A stretch of DNA of 64,000 bases from Homoserinimonas sp. OAct 916. Its GTDB lineage: Bacteria; Actinomycetota; Actinomycetes; Actinomycetales; Microbacteriaceae. The stretch is taken from assembly GCF_003260275.1 (NCBI RefSeq), contig NZ_QJHB01000007.1, positions 62,001-126,000 on the forward strand, written 5' to 3'. Positions 36,747 through 45,924 of the stretch are shown here, piece by piece. Below the pieces are notes generated by a model, which was not told where the DNA came from, searched no databases, and saw only the letters and a program-made list of their open reading frames with translations. Positions within the stretch are counted from its first letter, which is position 1; each line of letters begins with the position of its first letter. A program made the translations under genes and the position numbers.

Positions 36747-38252
36747 TCACTGCCCCAGTAACATGTGGATGGTCTTCTGGCGCGTGTAGCTGACGAGCTC
36801 CTCGACGCTTTCTTCCCGGCCGACGCCTGAATTGCTGATGCCGCCGAACGGGGTGCCCGCGAAATGTGCGGCCGTGTCATTGATCCAGACGTAGCCGCAG
36901 GTGAGTTGATGGGCCAGTCGATGCGCCCGCTTCACGTCATTCGTCCACACCGCAGCGGTGAGTCCGAAGTCCACACCGTTCGCGATGGCAAGGGCCTCGG
37001 CCTCATCGGACCAGCGGATCACCGAGAGAATCGGGCCGAAGACCTCTTCTTGCGCAATCCGCATCTGGGGCGAGACATGGTCGAACACCGTCGGCTCGAG
37101 GTAGTACCCCGGCCCCTCCGGCAGCTGCTCCGGGTATTTGCCGCCGGCAATGAGCTCGGCCCCTTCGTCCAGCGCGACCTGGATGTAGTCGAGTGATTTC
37201 TTGTATTGGGGCTCGCTCGCGAGGGTGCCCATCTGGGTGTCTGGAGAGAGCGGGTCACCGATACGAATCTGTCTGATGATGCTCAGCAATTCGGCGACCA
37301 CCTCATCCGCGATGGACTCGTGGACGAGCAGTCGCGTCGTGGAACTGCACGACTGGCTCTGCCAGCCCATGAAGTTCATGCCTTTGACAGCGCCTGCTGC
37401 GGCCTCTTTCGGATCCGCATCAGGGCACACGATCATGGCGTTCTTGCCCCCGAGCTCCAAGGTGATGTCCTTGAGAGTGTGTTCGGCGGCTTCGCGCTGG
37501 ATCGATCGGCCGGTCTGGACGCTGCCGATGAAACCGATCCGTTTGATCTCCGGGTGCCGCACGATTGCCCGCGGAAGATCGGCACCCTTCCCGACCAGAA
37601 CGCTCAGCAGGCCCTTCGGCAGCACCTCCGAGAAGAGCTCCCCCATCCGCAGCGCCGACAGGGGGCTCACGTCTGAGGGCTTCAGAATGACCGCGTTGCC
37701 CGCAACGAGCGGTGCGGCTATCTTCTGAAGAGCGAAGCTCACCGGGTGGTTGAACGCAACGATGCGCGCGACGACTCCGTAGGGTTCCCGCAGCGTGTAG
37801 TGAAGATGGGTGTTGGTGGCGGGCAGCGTCTCCCCACCCAAGGCGGATGCCATGTCGGCCATGAAGTCGATCATGTCGATCCCGAAGTCGACATCAGGCA
37901 TCATCGAGGAATAGGTGTTGCCCACGTCGACGGCGTCGAGAGCCGCCAACTCCGAGCGGTGCTCTCGTGCAATTCGCCCCAGCTCGCGAACAATGGCTCC
38001 GCGCTCACGAACGGAACGCCGGCCCCACTCGATGGCGGCGATTCGGCCCTGTTCGAATGCGGCCTCGACGTCGTCCGCGTCGCCGTCCGGCACCTGGCAG
38101 ATGATGTCGCCGGTCACCGGGCTGGGGTTGTCGAAGCGCCGTCCGCTGATGGCTGGGCGGCGCTCACCTCCGATGATGAGCTGCCAATCGTGGTTCTTTG
38201 CCCACTCCGCCACGCCGGCTGGGGACTGGTCTGTGAGCGTGATCACGCTCAT
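36747..38252 (-). CDS. Aldehyde dehydrogenase
   Basis: 501 residues. It oxidises an aldehyde to an acid with NAD(P). The catalytic Cys is C302 in GWQSQSCSSTTR, the general base E266 is in LELGGKNAM, and N168 is in VAFNHPVSFALQK. The start overlaps the DUF1185 gene by 4 nt. The order DUF1185-ALDH-HCHL-like suggests the aldehyde is released by the crotonase or made by the TPP enzyme. A betaine- or vanillin-dehydrogenase label is not justified. Confidence 0.92.
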   Translation of the reverse strand: MSVITLTDQSPAGVAEWAKNHDWQLIIGGERRPAISGRRFDNPSPVTGDIICQVPDGDADDVEAAFEQGRIAAIEWGRRSVRERGAIVRELGRIAREHRSELAALDAVDVGNTYSSMMPDVDFGIDMIDFMADMASALGGETLPATNTHLHYTLREPYGVVARIVAFNHPVSFALQKIAAPLVAGNAVILKPSDVSPLSALRMGELFSEVLPKGLLSVLVGKGADLPRAIVRHPEIKRIGFIGSVQTGRSIQREAAEHTLKDITLELGGKNAMIVCPDADPKEAAAGAVKGMNFMGWQSQSCSSTTRLLVHESIADEVVAELLSIIRQIRIGDPLSPDTQMGTLASEPQYKKSLDYIQVALDEGAELIAGGKYPEQLPEGPGYYLEPTVFDHVSPQMRIAQEEVFGPILSVIRWSDEAEALAIANGVDFGLTAAVWTNDVKRAHRLAHQLTCGYVWINDTAAHFAGTPFGGISNSGVGREESVEELVSYTRQKTIHMLLGQ

Positions 38253-38824
38253 CGAAGGCCGCCACCTTGTATCTCGCTGGGGAGGAGTCCTCCGGAGCGC
38301 TCATGAACTCGGGCGCCGGTGGACACCGCCACGCAGATCATGATTTCATCGGGCCGAGGCCCATCTGGGGCGACGAGGGTGATGGCGTCATAGTGTGAAC
38401 GGACATAGAGCGCGTCCTTGTGCGCCAGCGGAAGATCGATGCTGGTGCCGGCCGCGCCGACCTTGGTGACCGACGAAACCCAGGCCTCGCCGCCACCGAC
38501 AGTTTCGCGCAATGCGTCGCCGAAGACCGAGGTGACGCAGGCGACAACGTGCTCCTGCTCGCCATTCACCCCGACGATGCCGCCCTTGCCGTAGCTCGCG
38601 GCCGCGCGCCCATCGAGCAATTTGAGAGCACGTCGGCCCAGTTCACGGCCGAGCTGTGGGCTGGGGGAGATGAGTGGTGAGAGATCCTTTTCGTAGCGGC
38701 CGGCGAACGGGTTCGCAAAAAGGACCCCCACTGCGGCCTTCAGAAGCGGTTCGGCCAGAGGCTCTCCGCCGTCATGATGCACTTCCTCCACGTGACTCAC
38801 CCAATTACGAATTGCATAGTTCAT
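38249..38824 (-). CDS. DUF1185 (amino acid synthesis family) protein
   Basis: 191 residues matching the AA_synth/DUF1185 family: NPFAGRYEKDLSPLI near residue 40, GKGGIVGVNGEQEHVVACV near 80, and LPLAHKDALYVRSHYDAITL near 130. The family has no firmly established reaction; it often sits in catabolic operons of N-containing compounds. It is the first gene of block C, divergent from the LysR gene with the shared element 76 bp upstream. The ATG at 38822-38824 is chosen by homology of length; an upstream in-frame start would add 11 residues. Confidence 0.8.
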   Translation of the reverse strand: MNYAIRNWVSHVEEVHHDGGEPLAEPLLKAAVGVLFANPFAGRYEKDLSPLISPSPQLGRELGRRALKLLDGRAAASYGKGGIVGVNGEQEHVVACVTSVFGDALRETVGGGEAWVSSVTKVGAAGTSIDLPLAHKDALYVRSHYDAITLVAPDGPRPDEIMICVAVSTGARVHERSGGLLPSEIQGGGLR

Positions 38825-39189
38825 TGACGTGACACTGCCTTTCCAAAGTCTTGCCACTATTCAATCGTGCCCACCCCGGGCCGAGGAAGACGATGTTTCC
38901 TATGAGCGACATAGTCGGCTTCTATCCTCCGCGGATTCGAACGATGGGGCAGCGCGCTTCGAGCGCGACGTCCTCTAGCGTAGGGCTCTTCGAATCGCTG
39001 TGTTCTTCTGCGCGGCGCTTCACCGGCGTTCAGAATACGCACCACTTGCGGTGGCCGACCCCGCCTCTGGTGCGCAGGGGCCCAGCCGGCAAGCTGGCAC
39101 GGGTGGTGCAGTGGCGACATGTTAAGCTTTTGGGGTATGCAGCGTTGAGTGGGTCGACCAAATCGACACAAGAACAGGGGTCGACGAGA
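38825..39189. other. 365-bp divergent promoter region of block C and lysR
   Basis: It carries the shared LysR-type element at 38900-38926. No other inverted repeat of note was seen apart from GCGCTTCGAGCGC near 38956. No gene is supportable on either strand. Confidence 0.6.
38900..38926 (+). promoter_or_regulatory. Shared LysR-type element, copy 2
   Basis: CTATG (38900-38904), N5, CATAG (38910-38914), N7, CTATC (38922-38926). It lies between the LysR gene and block C, 76 bp upstream of the DUF1185 start, as expected for an autoregulating LysR protein. It has the T-N11-A core. Confidence 0.75.
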
Positions 39190-40128
39190 ATGGATGCGTC
39201 ACGAGGTGGACCGGCAACGCGACGTGTCGATTTGCGACGGGTCGACCTGAACCTCTTGGTCAGTCTGCACTACCTCTTGGAAGAGTGCCAGGTCACCGCA
39301 GCCGCCGCCCGGATGTCGATCAGTCAACCGTCGATGAGCGCATCGCTCTCTCGCCTGCGGTACCTTCTGGATGACCCGCTCATGGTTCGGGCCGGACGAA
39401 AGCTCGTTCTCACCCCGCTCGCTCAGAGCCTGGTGGAGCCTGTTGCCGAGATCCTCCGAGATATCGAACAGACGCTGTCGGCGCGACCCACCTTCGACCC
39501 CCGCACAGACGCGCGTCAGTTCATTGTGGCGACCACGGATTACATCACCCTGGTGCTGCTGAAAAAGCTCGTCACCGAACTCGCCTTCTCCACGGAATTG
39601 CACCTCGAGATCCAACCGGTATTGGCCAGTCATGTCGAGGATCTCCGGCAGGGCCGAATCGATCTGATCATCGCCCCCAGAGAGGTCATCGGAGATCTTG
39701 ATGATCTGGTCGGGGTGAATCTCTTCAAGGACCGATTCATCGGCATGGCGAGCGCCAAGAATACCGACGTGGATGACCTCACGGTAGAGAAGTTCAGCCA
39801 GCTGTCGTATCTTGCCTATCGTTCCGACGGGGCGCGATCCAATGTCGACCGACAGTTTGACGCCTTGGGCGTGGCGCTCAACGTCGAGATGACAACGGAG
39901 AGTTTTGTCGTCGTCCCCTTGCTCGTCGCTGAAAGCAACTTCATCTCCATGATTCATGAGCGCCTGGGTCGGGTCATGGCGGACTTCGTGGAACTGCGCT
40001 TCTTCGAATCCCCAATCCCCTTGTCGTCCATCACCCAGACCATCTATTGGCACCCCCGGCGCTCGGATGATCCGGGCCATCGGTGGCTTCGTGAGAAGAT
40101 CATCGCGGAGGCACGAAGCCACCGCTAG
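39190..40128 (+). CDS. LysR-family regulator of the catabolic cluster
   Basis: 312 residues. The N-terminal winged helix (VDLNLLVSLHYLLEE through SISQPSMSASLSRLRYLLDD, about residues 18-75) resembles the NodD/LinR branch. The rest is the effector-binding domain (ATTDYITLVLLKKLV through IYWHPRRSDDPGHRWLREKI). It is the only one-component regulator inside the cluster and faces block C across 365 bp that contains the shared element. I infer that it controls blocks A, B, C and D. The inducer is probably a pathway acid or CoA ester. Confidence 0.9.
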   Translation: MDASRGGPATRRVDLRRVDLNLLVSLHYLLEECQVTAAAARMSISQPSMSASLSRLRYLLDDPLMVRAGRKLVLTPLAQSLVEPVAEILRDIEQTLSARPTFDPRTDARQFIVATTDYITLVLLKKLVTELAFSTELHLEIQPVLASHVEDLRQGRIDLIIAPREVIGDLDDLVGVNLFKDRFIGMASAKNTDVDDLTVEKFSQLSYLAYRSDGARSNVDRQFDALGVALNVEMTTESFVVVPLLVAESNFISMIHERLGRVMADFVELRFFESPIPLSSITQTIYWHPRRSDDPGHRWLREKIIAEARSHR

Positions 40129-40154
40129 CCGCAGGCCACCACAGGATGTTCGGG

Positions 40155-41315
40155 TCAGTCCAGCGCAACCGCTCGCTTGCCGGCTGGCGTGTTGCGACTT
40201 CTGGTGACACGCAGCTCACCCCGCGAGATCACCATCGTCACCGCCGGCAGGTCCCCGATCGCGAGCGCATCGAACGCCGAATCTGCGCGTGACCCGAGCG
40301 GGGCATCGAGCGCCACGAGGTTTGCGGGTCGGCCGACTTCCAGCAGCCCTTCCTCCAGTCCGTACACAGCGCTGACGTTTCCGGTGGCTGCGCTCACGGC
40401 CTGTTCTGGAGTGAGCGGACCCAGAGAACACAACTCCGCCATTTGACGGAGCATGCCGAGCGGAATCACGCCGGTCCCTGTCGGAGTGTCGGTGGCAATC
40501 ATGATCCGGTGAAACTGGGCTTGCTGCAATGCCTGCTCAGCGATGTCAATTGCCGACCGCAGGTTGCCGGCATGAACGAGCTGCAGGGCGATTTCATCAC
40601 TCTCACTGACGATCCTCGCGTTCTCCTCTGGGGTCAGCGACGTGGGTCCGCCGTTGATGTGCCCAGCGATATTCGGGTTCATCTCGAGCAGCACATCGAC
40701 AGCGATCTTGTCCATGCTGCCCGGAATCGATCCGCCGCCAGAATGACACATCACGACGATGCCGGCCTTCCGTGCGGAATGAACCATGGGGATGTACTCC
40801 TCGGGGCTGTTGAACGCCCCGAAACCACCTTTCGCCAGCCAGACACCGGCTTGTCTCAGCTCAACGAAGTCTGCGTCGCTCAGACCGGGCTCGAGAATCA
40901 CCGAGCCACCGTGCACGGTCATTCCTCCGGGAAAATAGTTGCGGTAGCTGTGATGCGCTGCGATCGCGAGTGCCTTGATCCCGACCACGTCCGTGGGCCT
41001 TCCCGGCACGTGAACTTCTGACGCGGAGATGGAGGTCGTGGTGCCACCGTGAACGTAGCTTTCAAGGAAGCCGACGGTGTTCTGCCGCGGCGTGTAGTCA
41101 CCGAAGGTCGTGTGCACGTGAGAGTCGATCAGCCCGGGAATTACAGTCATCCCCCGCACGTCGATCGTTTGCGGGTGATCCCCGCTGGCGACGTCGCTGG
41201 TTTGCCCTATCCATGCGATCCGTCCGTCCTTGATGACGATCGCGTCACCTGCCAACGACTCCCCTGCGAAGTTCCCGGTGTGGGACCTGCCGATATTGAC
41301 CACCGCGACTGTCAT
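40155..41315 (-). CDS. Enamidase-like amidohydrolase
   Basis: 386 residues, amidohydrolase superfamily. The whole length can be aligned by eye with enamidase of Eubacterium barkeri, the cyclic-enamide hydrolase of nicotinate fermentation: DYTPRQNTVGF, VPGRPTDVVGIKALAI, TVHGGSVILEPGL, AGHINGGPTSLT, TPTGTGVIPLGMLR and VTRSRNTPAGKRA. Metal ligands H66, H68 (DSHVH), H191, H219 and D276 (IATDTP) are retained. The bridging Glu164 of enamidase is missing; LAKGGFG places Lys162 there, so a carboxylated Lys may bridge the metals. AGAGGAG precedes the ATG. It is the last gene of block D and should open an N-containing ring or enamide. Confidence 0.85.
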   Translation of the reverse strand: MTVAVVNIGRSHTGNFAGESLAGDAIVIKDGRIAWIGQTSDVASGDHPQTIDVRGMTVIPGLIDSHVHTTFGDYTPRQNTVGFLESYVHGGTTTSISASEVHVPGRPTDVVGIKALAIAAHHSYRNYFPGGMTVHGGSVILEPGLSDADFVELRQAGVWLAKGGFGAFNSPEEYIPMVHSARKAGIVVMCHSGGGSIPGSMDKIAVDVLLEMNPNIAGHINGGPTSLTPEENARIVSESDEIALQLVHAGNLRSAIDIAEQALQQAQFHRIMIATDTPTGTGVIPLGMLRQMAELCSLGPLTPEQAVSAATGNVSAVYGLEEGLLEVGRPANLVALDAPLGSRADSAFDALAIGDLPAVTMVISRGELRVTRSRNTPAGKRAVALD

Positions 41316-41362
41316 TGCTGCTCCTCTTGCCGTTCCGAATCGTGCACTTTCACATCCACCGA

Positions 41363-42481
41363 TCAGACGCGAAGGCGTCTGGTGGCCTCCGCCACAGCCG
41401 AATCTGAAGCGGTGAGTGAGAGGCGCACATGGTTGCGCCCAGAAGTTCCGTAGATTTCGCCGGGCACACAGACGATTCCGAGGCGAGCGAACCAGTCGGC
41501 GATCTGCCAGCAGTCTTCGCCGGCGCGGCTCAGCCACAGGTAGAGCCCGCCCTCGGAATACTTAACGGTGAAGCCCGCTGCCAGCACTGCAGGCTTGATG
41601 CTCGCGAGACGATCCAGATACAGTTCTCGCTGTACGAGCACGTGGTCTTCGTCGAGAAGTGCTGCGGTCATTGCCGCCTGCACCGGCCCTGGCACCATCT
41701 GGCCCATGTGCTGGCGATAATCCAGCAGCGCGGCGATCAGTGTGGGGTCGCCTGCGAAGAACCCAGCGCGGTAGCCCGCAAGATTGGATCTTTTTGATAG
41801 CGAATTGATTACCAACAGCCCGGTCGGATCGTCGTCGCACACCGCGGAATCCAGAATCGAGACTGCGGGGCGATCCCAGCCGAAATCCAAATAGCATTCG
41901 TCGCTGACGAGCAGCGTCTTCGTTGCTCTCGCTCGCGAGACCAGAGTTCGCAGTTCAGCAACATCGAGTATCCGACCTTCAGGGTTGCTGGGTGAGTTGA
42001 TCCAGAAGACAGCGACATTCTCGGTATCCACCTCCATCGGGTCTGAATAGCGGTGCGGAGTCGCGCCGACAGCCAACGCACCGATCTCATACGTCGGGTA
42101 GCCGATGTCGGGAAAGGTAATGGTGTCGTTCGAGTTCAGTCCGAGAAACGCGGGCAGTTGCCCGATCGCTTCCTTGGATCCGATAGTGGGAAGAACCATT
42201 GTGGCGTCGAGACAGCGCACGCCTTTGCGGGAGTAGTAATTCACAATTGCTTCGCGAAGCTCGCTTGTGCCGGCGATGGCGGGATAGCCGGGAGCATCCG
42301 CAGCCTTCGCCAGCGCGTCGCGGATGATCGCCGGCGTCGGGTCAACGGGCGCCCCGATCGCCATATTCACGACGCCGTCCGGGTGAGACCCCGCCACCTT
42401 TCTCAAAGGCGCCAGATGCGACCAAGGGAATTCAGGAAATAGCTTGTTGCTCAGGGTCGCAGACCAGCGCGGAGGCGTCAT
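41363..42481 (-). CDS. DapC-like class I aminotransferase
   Basis: 372 residues closest in pattern to actinobacterial succinyldiaminopimelate transaminase: FPWSHLAPLRKVAGSHPDGVV, WINSPSNPEGRIL, VSDECYLDFGWD, and the PLP Lys in NSLSKRSNLAGYRAGFFAGDP. Its place between an M20 amidohydrolase and an enamidase in an importer operon argues for a catabolic role rather than lysine synthesis. That is inference; a second dapC elsewhere in the genome would support it. Confidence 0.82.
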   Translation of the reverse strand: MTPPRWSATLSNKLFPEFPWSHLAPLRKVAGSHPDGVVNMAIGAPVDPTPAIIRDALAKAADAPGYPAIAGTSELREAIVNYYSRKGVRCLDATMVLPTIGSKEAIGQLPAFLGLNSNDTITFPDIGYPTYEIGALAVGATPHRYSDPMEVDTENVAVFWINSPSNPEGRILDVAELRTLVSRARATKTLLVSDECYLDFGWDRPAVSILDSAVCDDDPTGLLVINSLSKRSNLAGYRAGFFAGDPTLIAALLDYRQHMGQMVPGPVQAAMTAALLDEDHVLVQRELYLDRLASIKPAVLAAGFTVKYSEGGLYLWLSRAGEDCWQIADWFARLGIVCVPGEIYGTSGRNHVRLSLTASDSAVAEATRRLRV

Positions 42482-42576
42482 GTCGTCCTTCTCGATTGTA
42501 GAAATTGGTCACAAATTCGTGGCGAAAGTCAGTCATCCCGACGCCACGGGGCAACGCAGTCGGGAGTTCTGTTTCT

Positions 42577-43782
42577 TCACGCGGTTTCTCGGGAGTGGCG
42601 TAGGGCCAACTCGGCGAGGAATGCCGAGGTGCGCTCGAGTATGGCGTCGTCGAAGACGACCTGTGGGGAGTGTCCGGGCGCAGCCTTCTCGTGGTCGCCA
42701 AGCGCTGCTCCGACCCCGAAGTAGGCAGAGGGAGCATGTTGCATGACGTAGGCGAAGTCATCACCGCTACCCGCGGGGGTCGTGCTCTGAATGAAGTTCT
42801 CGGCACCGAAGAGGTCTGTGACGACATCTTTGGCGAACTCGAACTCGTTCGGATCATTGACGCAGCCCGGGTACCCGGGTACGTAGTCGATCTCCACCTC
42901 AAGGCCGTGCGCATCAGCGATTCCGCGCACGACGCGAGGCACGATTTCGGCGATGAGCGACCTGGTCGATTCGGAGAACGATCGGATCGTTCCGCCGAAT
43001 TCGACGACCTCGGGGATCACGTTGTCCTTCGAGCCACCGATGAACCGGCCGACGGTCAACACCAACGGGTCGAAAATGTTGAAGGAGCGTGTGATCTGCG
43101 CCTGAAGGGCAAGCACCATTTCGCACGCCGCCGGCAGCGGATCTTTACACCTAGCCGGCGCCGAGGCGTGACCGCCAGCGCCCTTCACTCGCACGGAGAA
43201 TTCATCGCAGTGAGCACAGATTGTCCCGGGCATGCTTCGGAATACGCCGAACGGGAGCCCCTGAGTGTGAACGTGGACGCTGTAGGCGGCGTCGATTGGA
43301 CGCCCGGCCGCTTCGAGCAGGCCTTCGTTGATCATCGGGAGCGCGCCGCCCGGATCCTCTTCGCCGGGCTGGAACATGAAGATCACGTCACCCGCGATCT
43401 CTTTCCGCATCGCGGACAGGATTTTTGCCGCGCCCACCAGACCGGCGGAATGAAGATCGTGACCGCAGGCGTGCATGGCGCCTTCATGAGTGCTCGAGTA
43501 GTCGACACCAGAATCTTCAGTCACGGGCAGTGCATCCATGTCGCCACGCAGGAGGACGACCCGACCGGGGCCCTCTTTCTCCCCGCGCAGCACCGCAACG
43601 ATTGAGTTGAGTTCCCGGCCAACGGTGATCTCGAGCCCCAGGCCTTCGAGAGCATCAAGGAGAAGCTTCTGCGTCTTCGGCAGATCGAGACCGATTTCCG
43701 GCACCTGGTGCAACGCGCGTCGGAGGGCGACAAGTTCGGGGAGCAGGGTCTCTGCAAGGCCTAGAACGGCAGACTTCGTCAT
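42577..43782 (-). CDS. M20-family amidohydrolase
   Basis: 401 residues, M20D (hippurate hydrolase/N-acyl-amino-acid amidohydrolase) type. Metal and catalytic motifs: LRGDMDALPV near residue 80, HACGHDLHSAGL near 106, FQPGEEDPGG near 138, VHVHTQGLPFG, and SGDDFAYVMQ near 348. It would cleave an N-acyl or similar amide after import. It starts 8 bp after the ABC ATPase gene, so it is in the importer operon and its substrate is probably the imported compound. Confidence 0.9.
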   Translation of the reverse strand: MTKSAVLGLAETLLPELVALRRALHQVPEIGLDLPKTQKLLLDALEGLGLEITVGRELNSIVAVLRGEKEGPGRVVLLRGDMDALPVTEDSGVDYSSTHEGAMHACGHDLHSAGLVGAAKILSAMRKEIAGDVIFMFQPGEEDPGGALPMINEGLLEAAGRPIDAAYSVHVHTQGLPFGVFRSMPGTICAHCDEFSVRVKGAGGHASAPARCKDPLPAACEMVLALQAQITRSFNIFDPLVLTVGRFIGGSKDNVIPEVVEFGGTIRSFSESTRSLIAEIVPRVVRGIADAHGLEVEIDYVPGYPGCVNDPNEFEFAKDVVTDLFGAENFIQSTTPAGSGDDFAYVMQHAPSAYFGVGAALGDHEKAAPGHSPQVVFDDAILERTSAFLAELALRHSRETA

Positions 43783-43790
43783 TGTTTCCT

Positions 43791-44864
43791 TCAGTTCGTC
43801 TTCTGGGTGCTTGTGTGGATCACGCGCATTGGCAAAGCGCTTGTCGAGGGAGGAGTGGTCGACGGAAAATGGCAGGCGATGAGATGCCCCGGTTCCGGTT
43901 CGGTCACCGGTGGCGCCTCGACGGCGCAGATGTCTTGGGCGATCGGGCACCGTGTCCTGAACACGCACCCCGAAGGAGGAGCTAAAGGGCTCGGCAGATC
44001 CCGCGACAGAACGATTCGCTCCCGGGATCTGGCAGCTGGGTCCAGGATCGGCACCGCGGAGAGCAGCGCATGAGTGTAGGGGTGCATCGGCCGGTTGAAC
44101 ACGACATCCATCGGGCCGCGCTCCATGATCTGCCCGAGGTACATGACCGCGACCTCATCCGCGATATGCCGCACGACTGCGAGGTCGTGCGCGATGAAGA
44201 CGTAGGCGACCCCGGTCTCATCTTGGATGTCTTTGAGCAGATTCACGACCTGAGCCTGAATCGATGCGTCCAGTGCCGACACCGGCTCATCACAGACGAT
44301 GAGTTTCGGGCTGAGGGCGATCGCACGCGCAACGCCGATCCGTTGCTGCTGCCCCCCAGAGAATTCGTGAGGATACCGGTTGTAGTGCTCCGGGTTCAGG
44401 CCGACGCGATCCATCAGGTCTTGAATGGCCAGACGCGTTCCACCCGGCGGGGTGACCTTCTGGATCCGGAACGGAGCGCTGAGGATCGTACCGATGGTCT
44501 GGCGGGAGTTCAGCGAGCCCTTGGGGTCCTGGAAGACCATTTGCATCTGTCTGCGCAGCATCCGCAGGCTCTCGCCCTTGACCCGAGTGATGTCCCTCCC
44601 GTCAAACTCGATCTTCCCTCCTGTCGGCTCGAGTAGACGCATGATGGTTCGACCCGCAGTCGACTTCCCACAGCCGGACTCGCCGACCACCCCGAGGGTC
44701 CGACCCGCGTGAACGTCCAGACTGATGCCATTCACCGCGTAGACAGTGGCGCCATTTCGCTGCAGAAGCCCCTTGCCCGGCAACGTGAAAAACTTCTCCA
44801 ATTCGCGCACCTTGAGCAGGGGCTCGGCGGCTGCAGACGTTTTGATCGTAGCTTGCTCAGACAT
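43791..44864 (-). CDS. Peptide-type ABC importer ATPase (OppF/DppF-like)
   Basis: 357 residues from the ATG at 44862-44864, overlapping the upstream ATPase gene by 8 nt; an in-frame GTG at 44888 is an alternative. Walker [13 protein letters not shown], signature [17 protein letters not shown] and Walker [12 protein letters not shown] are clear, as is the C-terminal oligopeptide-transporter domain with [14 protein letters not shown], a Cys set like those that bind an Fe-S cluster. It powers the importer with the OppD-like subunit. Confidence 0.92.
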   Translation of the reverse strand: MSEQATIKTSAAAEPLLKVRELEKFFTLPGKGLLQRNGATVYAVNGISLDVHAGRTLGVVGESGCGKSTAGRTIMRLLEPTGGKIEFDGRDITRVKGESLRMLRRQMQMVFQDPKGSLNSRQTIGTILSAPFRIQKVTPPGGTRLAIQDLMDRVGLNPEHYNRYPHEFSGGQQQRIGVARAIALSPKLIVCDEPVSALDASIQAQVVNLLKDIQDETGVAYVFIAHDLAVVRHIADEVAVMYLGQIMERGPMDVVFNRPMHPYTHALLSAVPILDPAARSRERIVLSRDLPSPLAPPSGCVFRTRCPIAQDICAVEAPPVTEPEPGHLIACHFPSTTPPSTSALPMRVIHTSTQKTN

Positions 44865-45924
44865 CGCGGCTTGGTTCCTGTGTGTCACGAGCGGTGGTTT
44901 TTGGAGTCAACGGCAGGAAGCATCGCACAGAGCGGCCTTCCGCGTGCGGGGTCAGTTGCGGTTCGGTCGTGAAACAGCCCGCTTCTTCTGACCGAAACGC
45001 GCATCGGGGATGGAATTTGCATCCTGGGGGCGGCATGAGCATCGACGGTGGACTTCCCGGGATGGCTTCCAAGCGCCTTTGAGTCGGGAGGTCGATGCGT
45101 GGCAGCGATCCAAGTAATCCAGCGGTGTACGGGTGCGCTGGTTGGGCAATCACTCTCTCGACTTCACCCACTTCAGCCACCGCGCCGGCATACATAATCA
45201 GCACTCGATCTGCAATCTCACCGACCACTCCAAGGTCGTGGGTGACCATGATCATCGCCGTACCGAGTTCAGCTTGGACCTGAACCATGAGGTTCAGAAT
45301 TTGCAGTTGAATCGTAACGTCGAGTGCGGTCGTGGGTTCGTCAGCGATGAGAACTTTGGGCTCGTTCACCATTGCCATGGCAATCATCGCGCGTTGACGC
45401 ATCCCTCCGGAGAACTGGTGAGGATACTCATCCACCCGGGTGCCGGGACTGGGAATGCCAACGAAATCGAGCACCTCCACGGCGCGGGCGCGCGCAACGC
45501 GGCGAGAGACCGGGCGATGCAATCGAATCGCCTCGATGATCTGATTCCCGATTGTGTAGTACGGGTGGAACGCCGACAACGGATCCTGAAACACCATTGC
45601 GATGTCGTTGCCCCGGATATGACGCAGCTCTCGTTCGGACATGGTGGTCAGTTCCCTGCCGTTGAACCGAACCGAACCTGTCACAGTGCCGTTGGTCTTC
45701 CGGTGCAGACCCATAATCGCCTGCCCCGTCACCGACTTTCCGGAACCGGATTCGCCGACGATCGCCAGCGTCTCTCCATGTGCAACCTCGAAGCTCACGT
45801 CGTTGACCGCCCGAACAGTGCCATCGGGGGTTTCGAAGCTCACAGACAACCGGTCCAGGGTGAGCAGGGGTTCATTCTCTTTTCTGGATGGTGTGGTCAG
45901 CGACGGTGCCACGATCGTGTTCAT
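44857..45924 (-). CDS. Peptide-type ABC importer ATPase (OppD/DppD-like)
   Basis: 355 residues. Walker A GESGSGKSVTGQAIM, signature FSGGMRQRAMIAMAM and Walker B VLIADEPTTALD are visible, with the C-terminal oligopeptide/dipeptide domain containing PPGCKFHPRCAF. The ATG overlaps the OppB-like stop (ATGA). Together with the OppF-like protein it forms the nucleotide-binding pair. Confidence 0.93.
   Translation of the reverse strand: MNTIVAPSLTTPSRKENEPLLTLDRLSVSFETPDGTVRAVNDVSFEVAHGETLAIVGESGSGKSVTGQAIMGLHRKTNGTVTGSVRFNGRELTTMSERELRHIRGNDIAMVFQDPLSAFHPYYTIGNQIIEAIRLHRPVSRRVARARAVEVLDFVGIPSPGTRVDEYPHQFSGGMRQRAMIAMAMVNEPKVLIADEPTTALDVTIQLQILNLMVQVQAELGTAMIMVTHDLGVVGEIADRVLIMYAGAVAEVGEVERVIAQPAHPYTAGLLGSLPRIDLPTQRRLEAIPGSPPSMLMPPPGCKFHPRCAFRSEEAGCFTTEPQLTPHAEGRSVRCFLPLTPKTTARDTQEPSRDV

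Noticed and set aside
35797-38252. Ferulate-to-vanillate pathway (HCHL plus vanillin dehydrogenase)
   Set aside because: The crotonase lacks the phenol-contacting Tyr, there is no feruloyl-CoA synthetase or vanillate demethylase gene, and the dehydrogenase has no specific vanillin signature.
40155-41315. Nicotinate fermentation pathway
   Set aside because: Only the enamidase-like gene fits. The nicotinate hydroxylase, 6-hydroxynicotinate reductase and methyleneglutarate mutase genes are not in the window.
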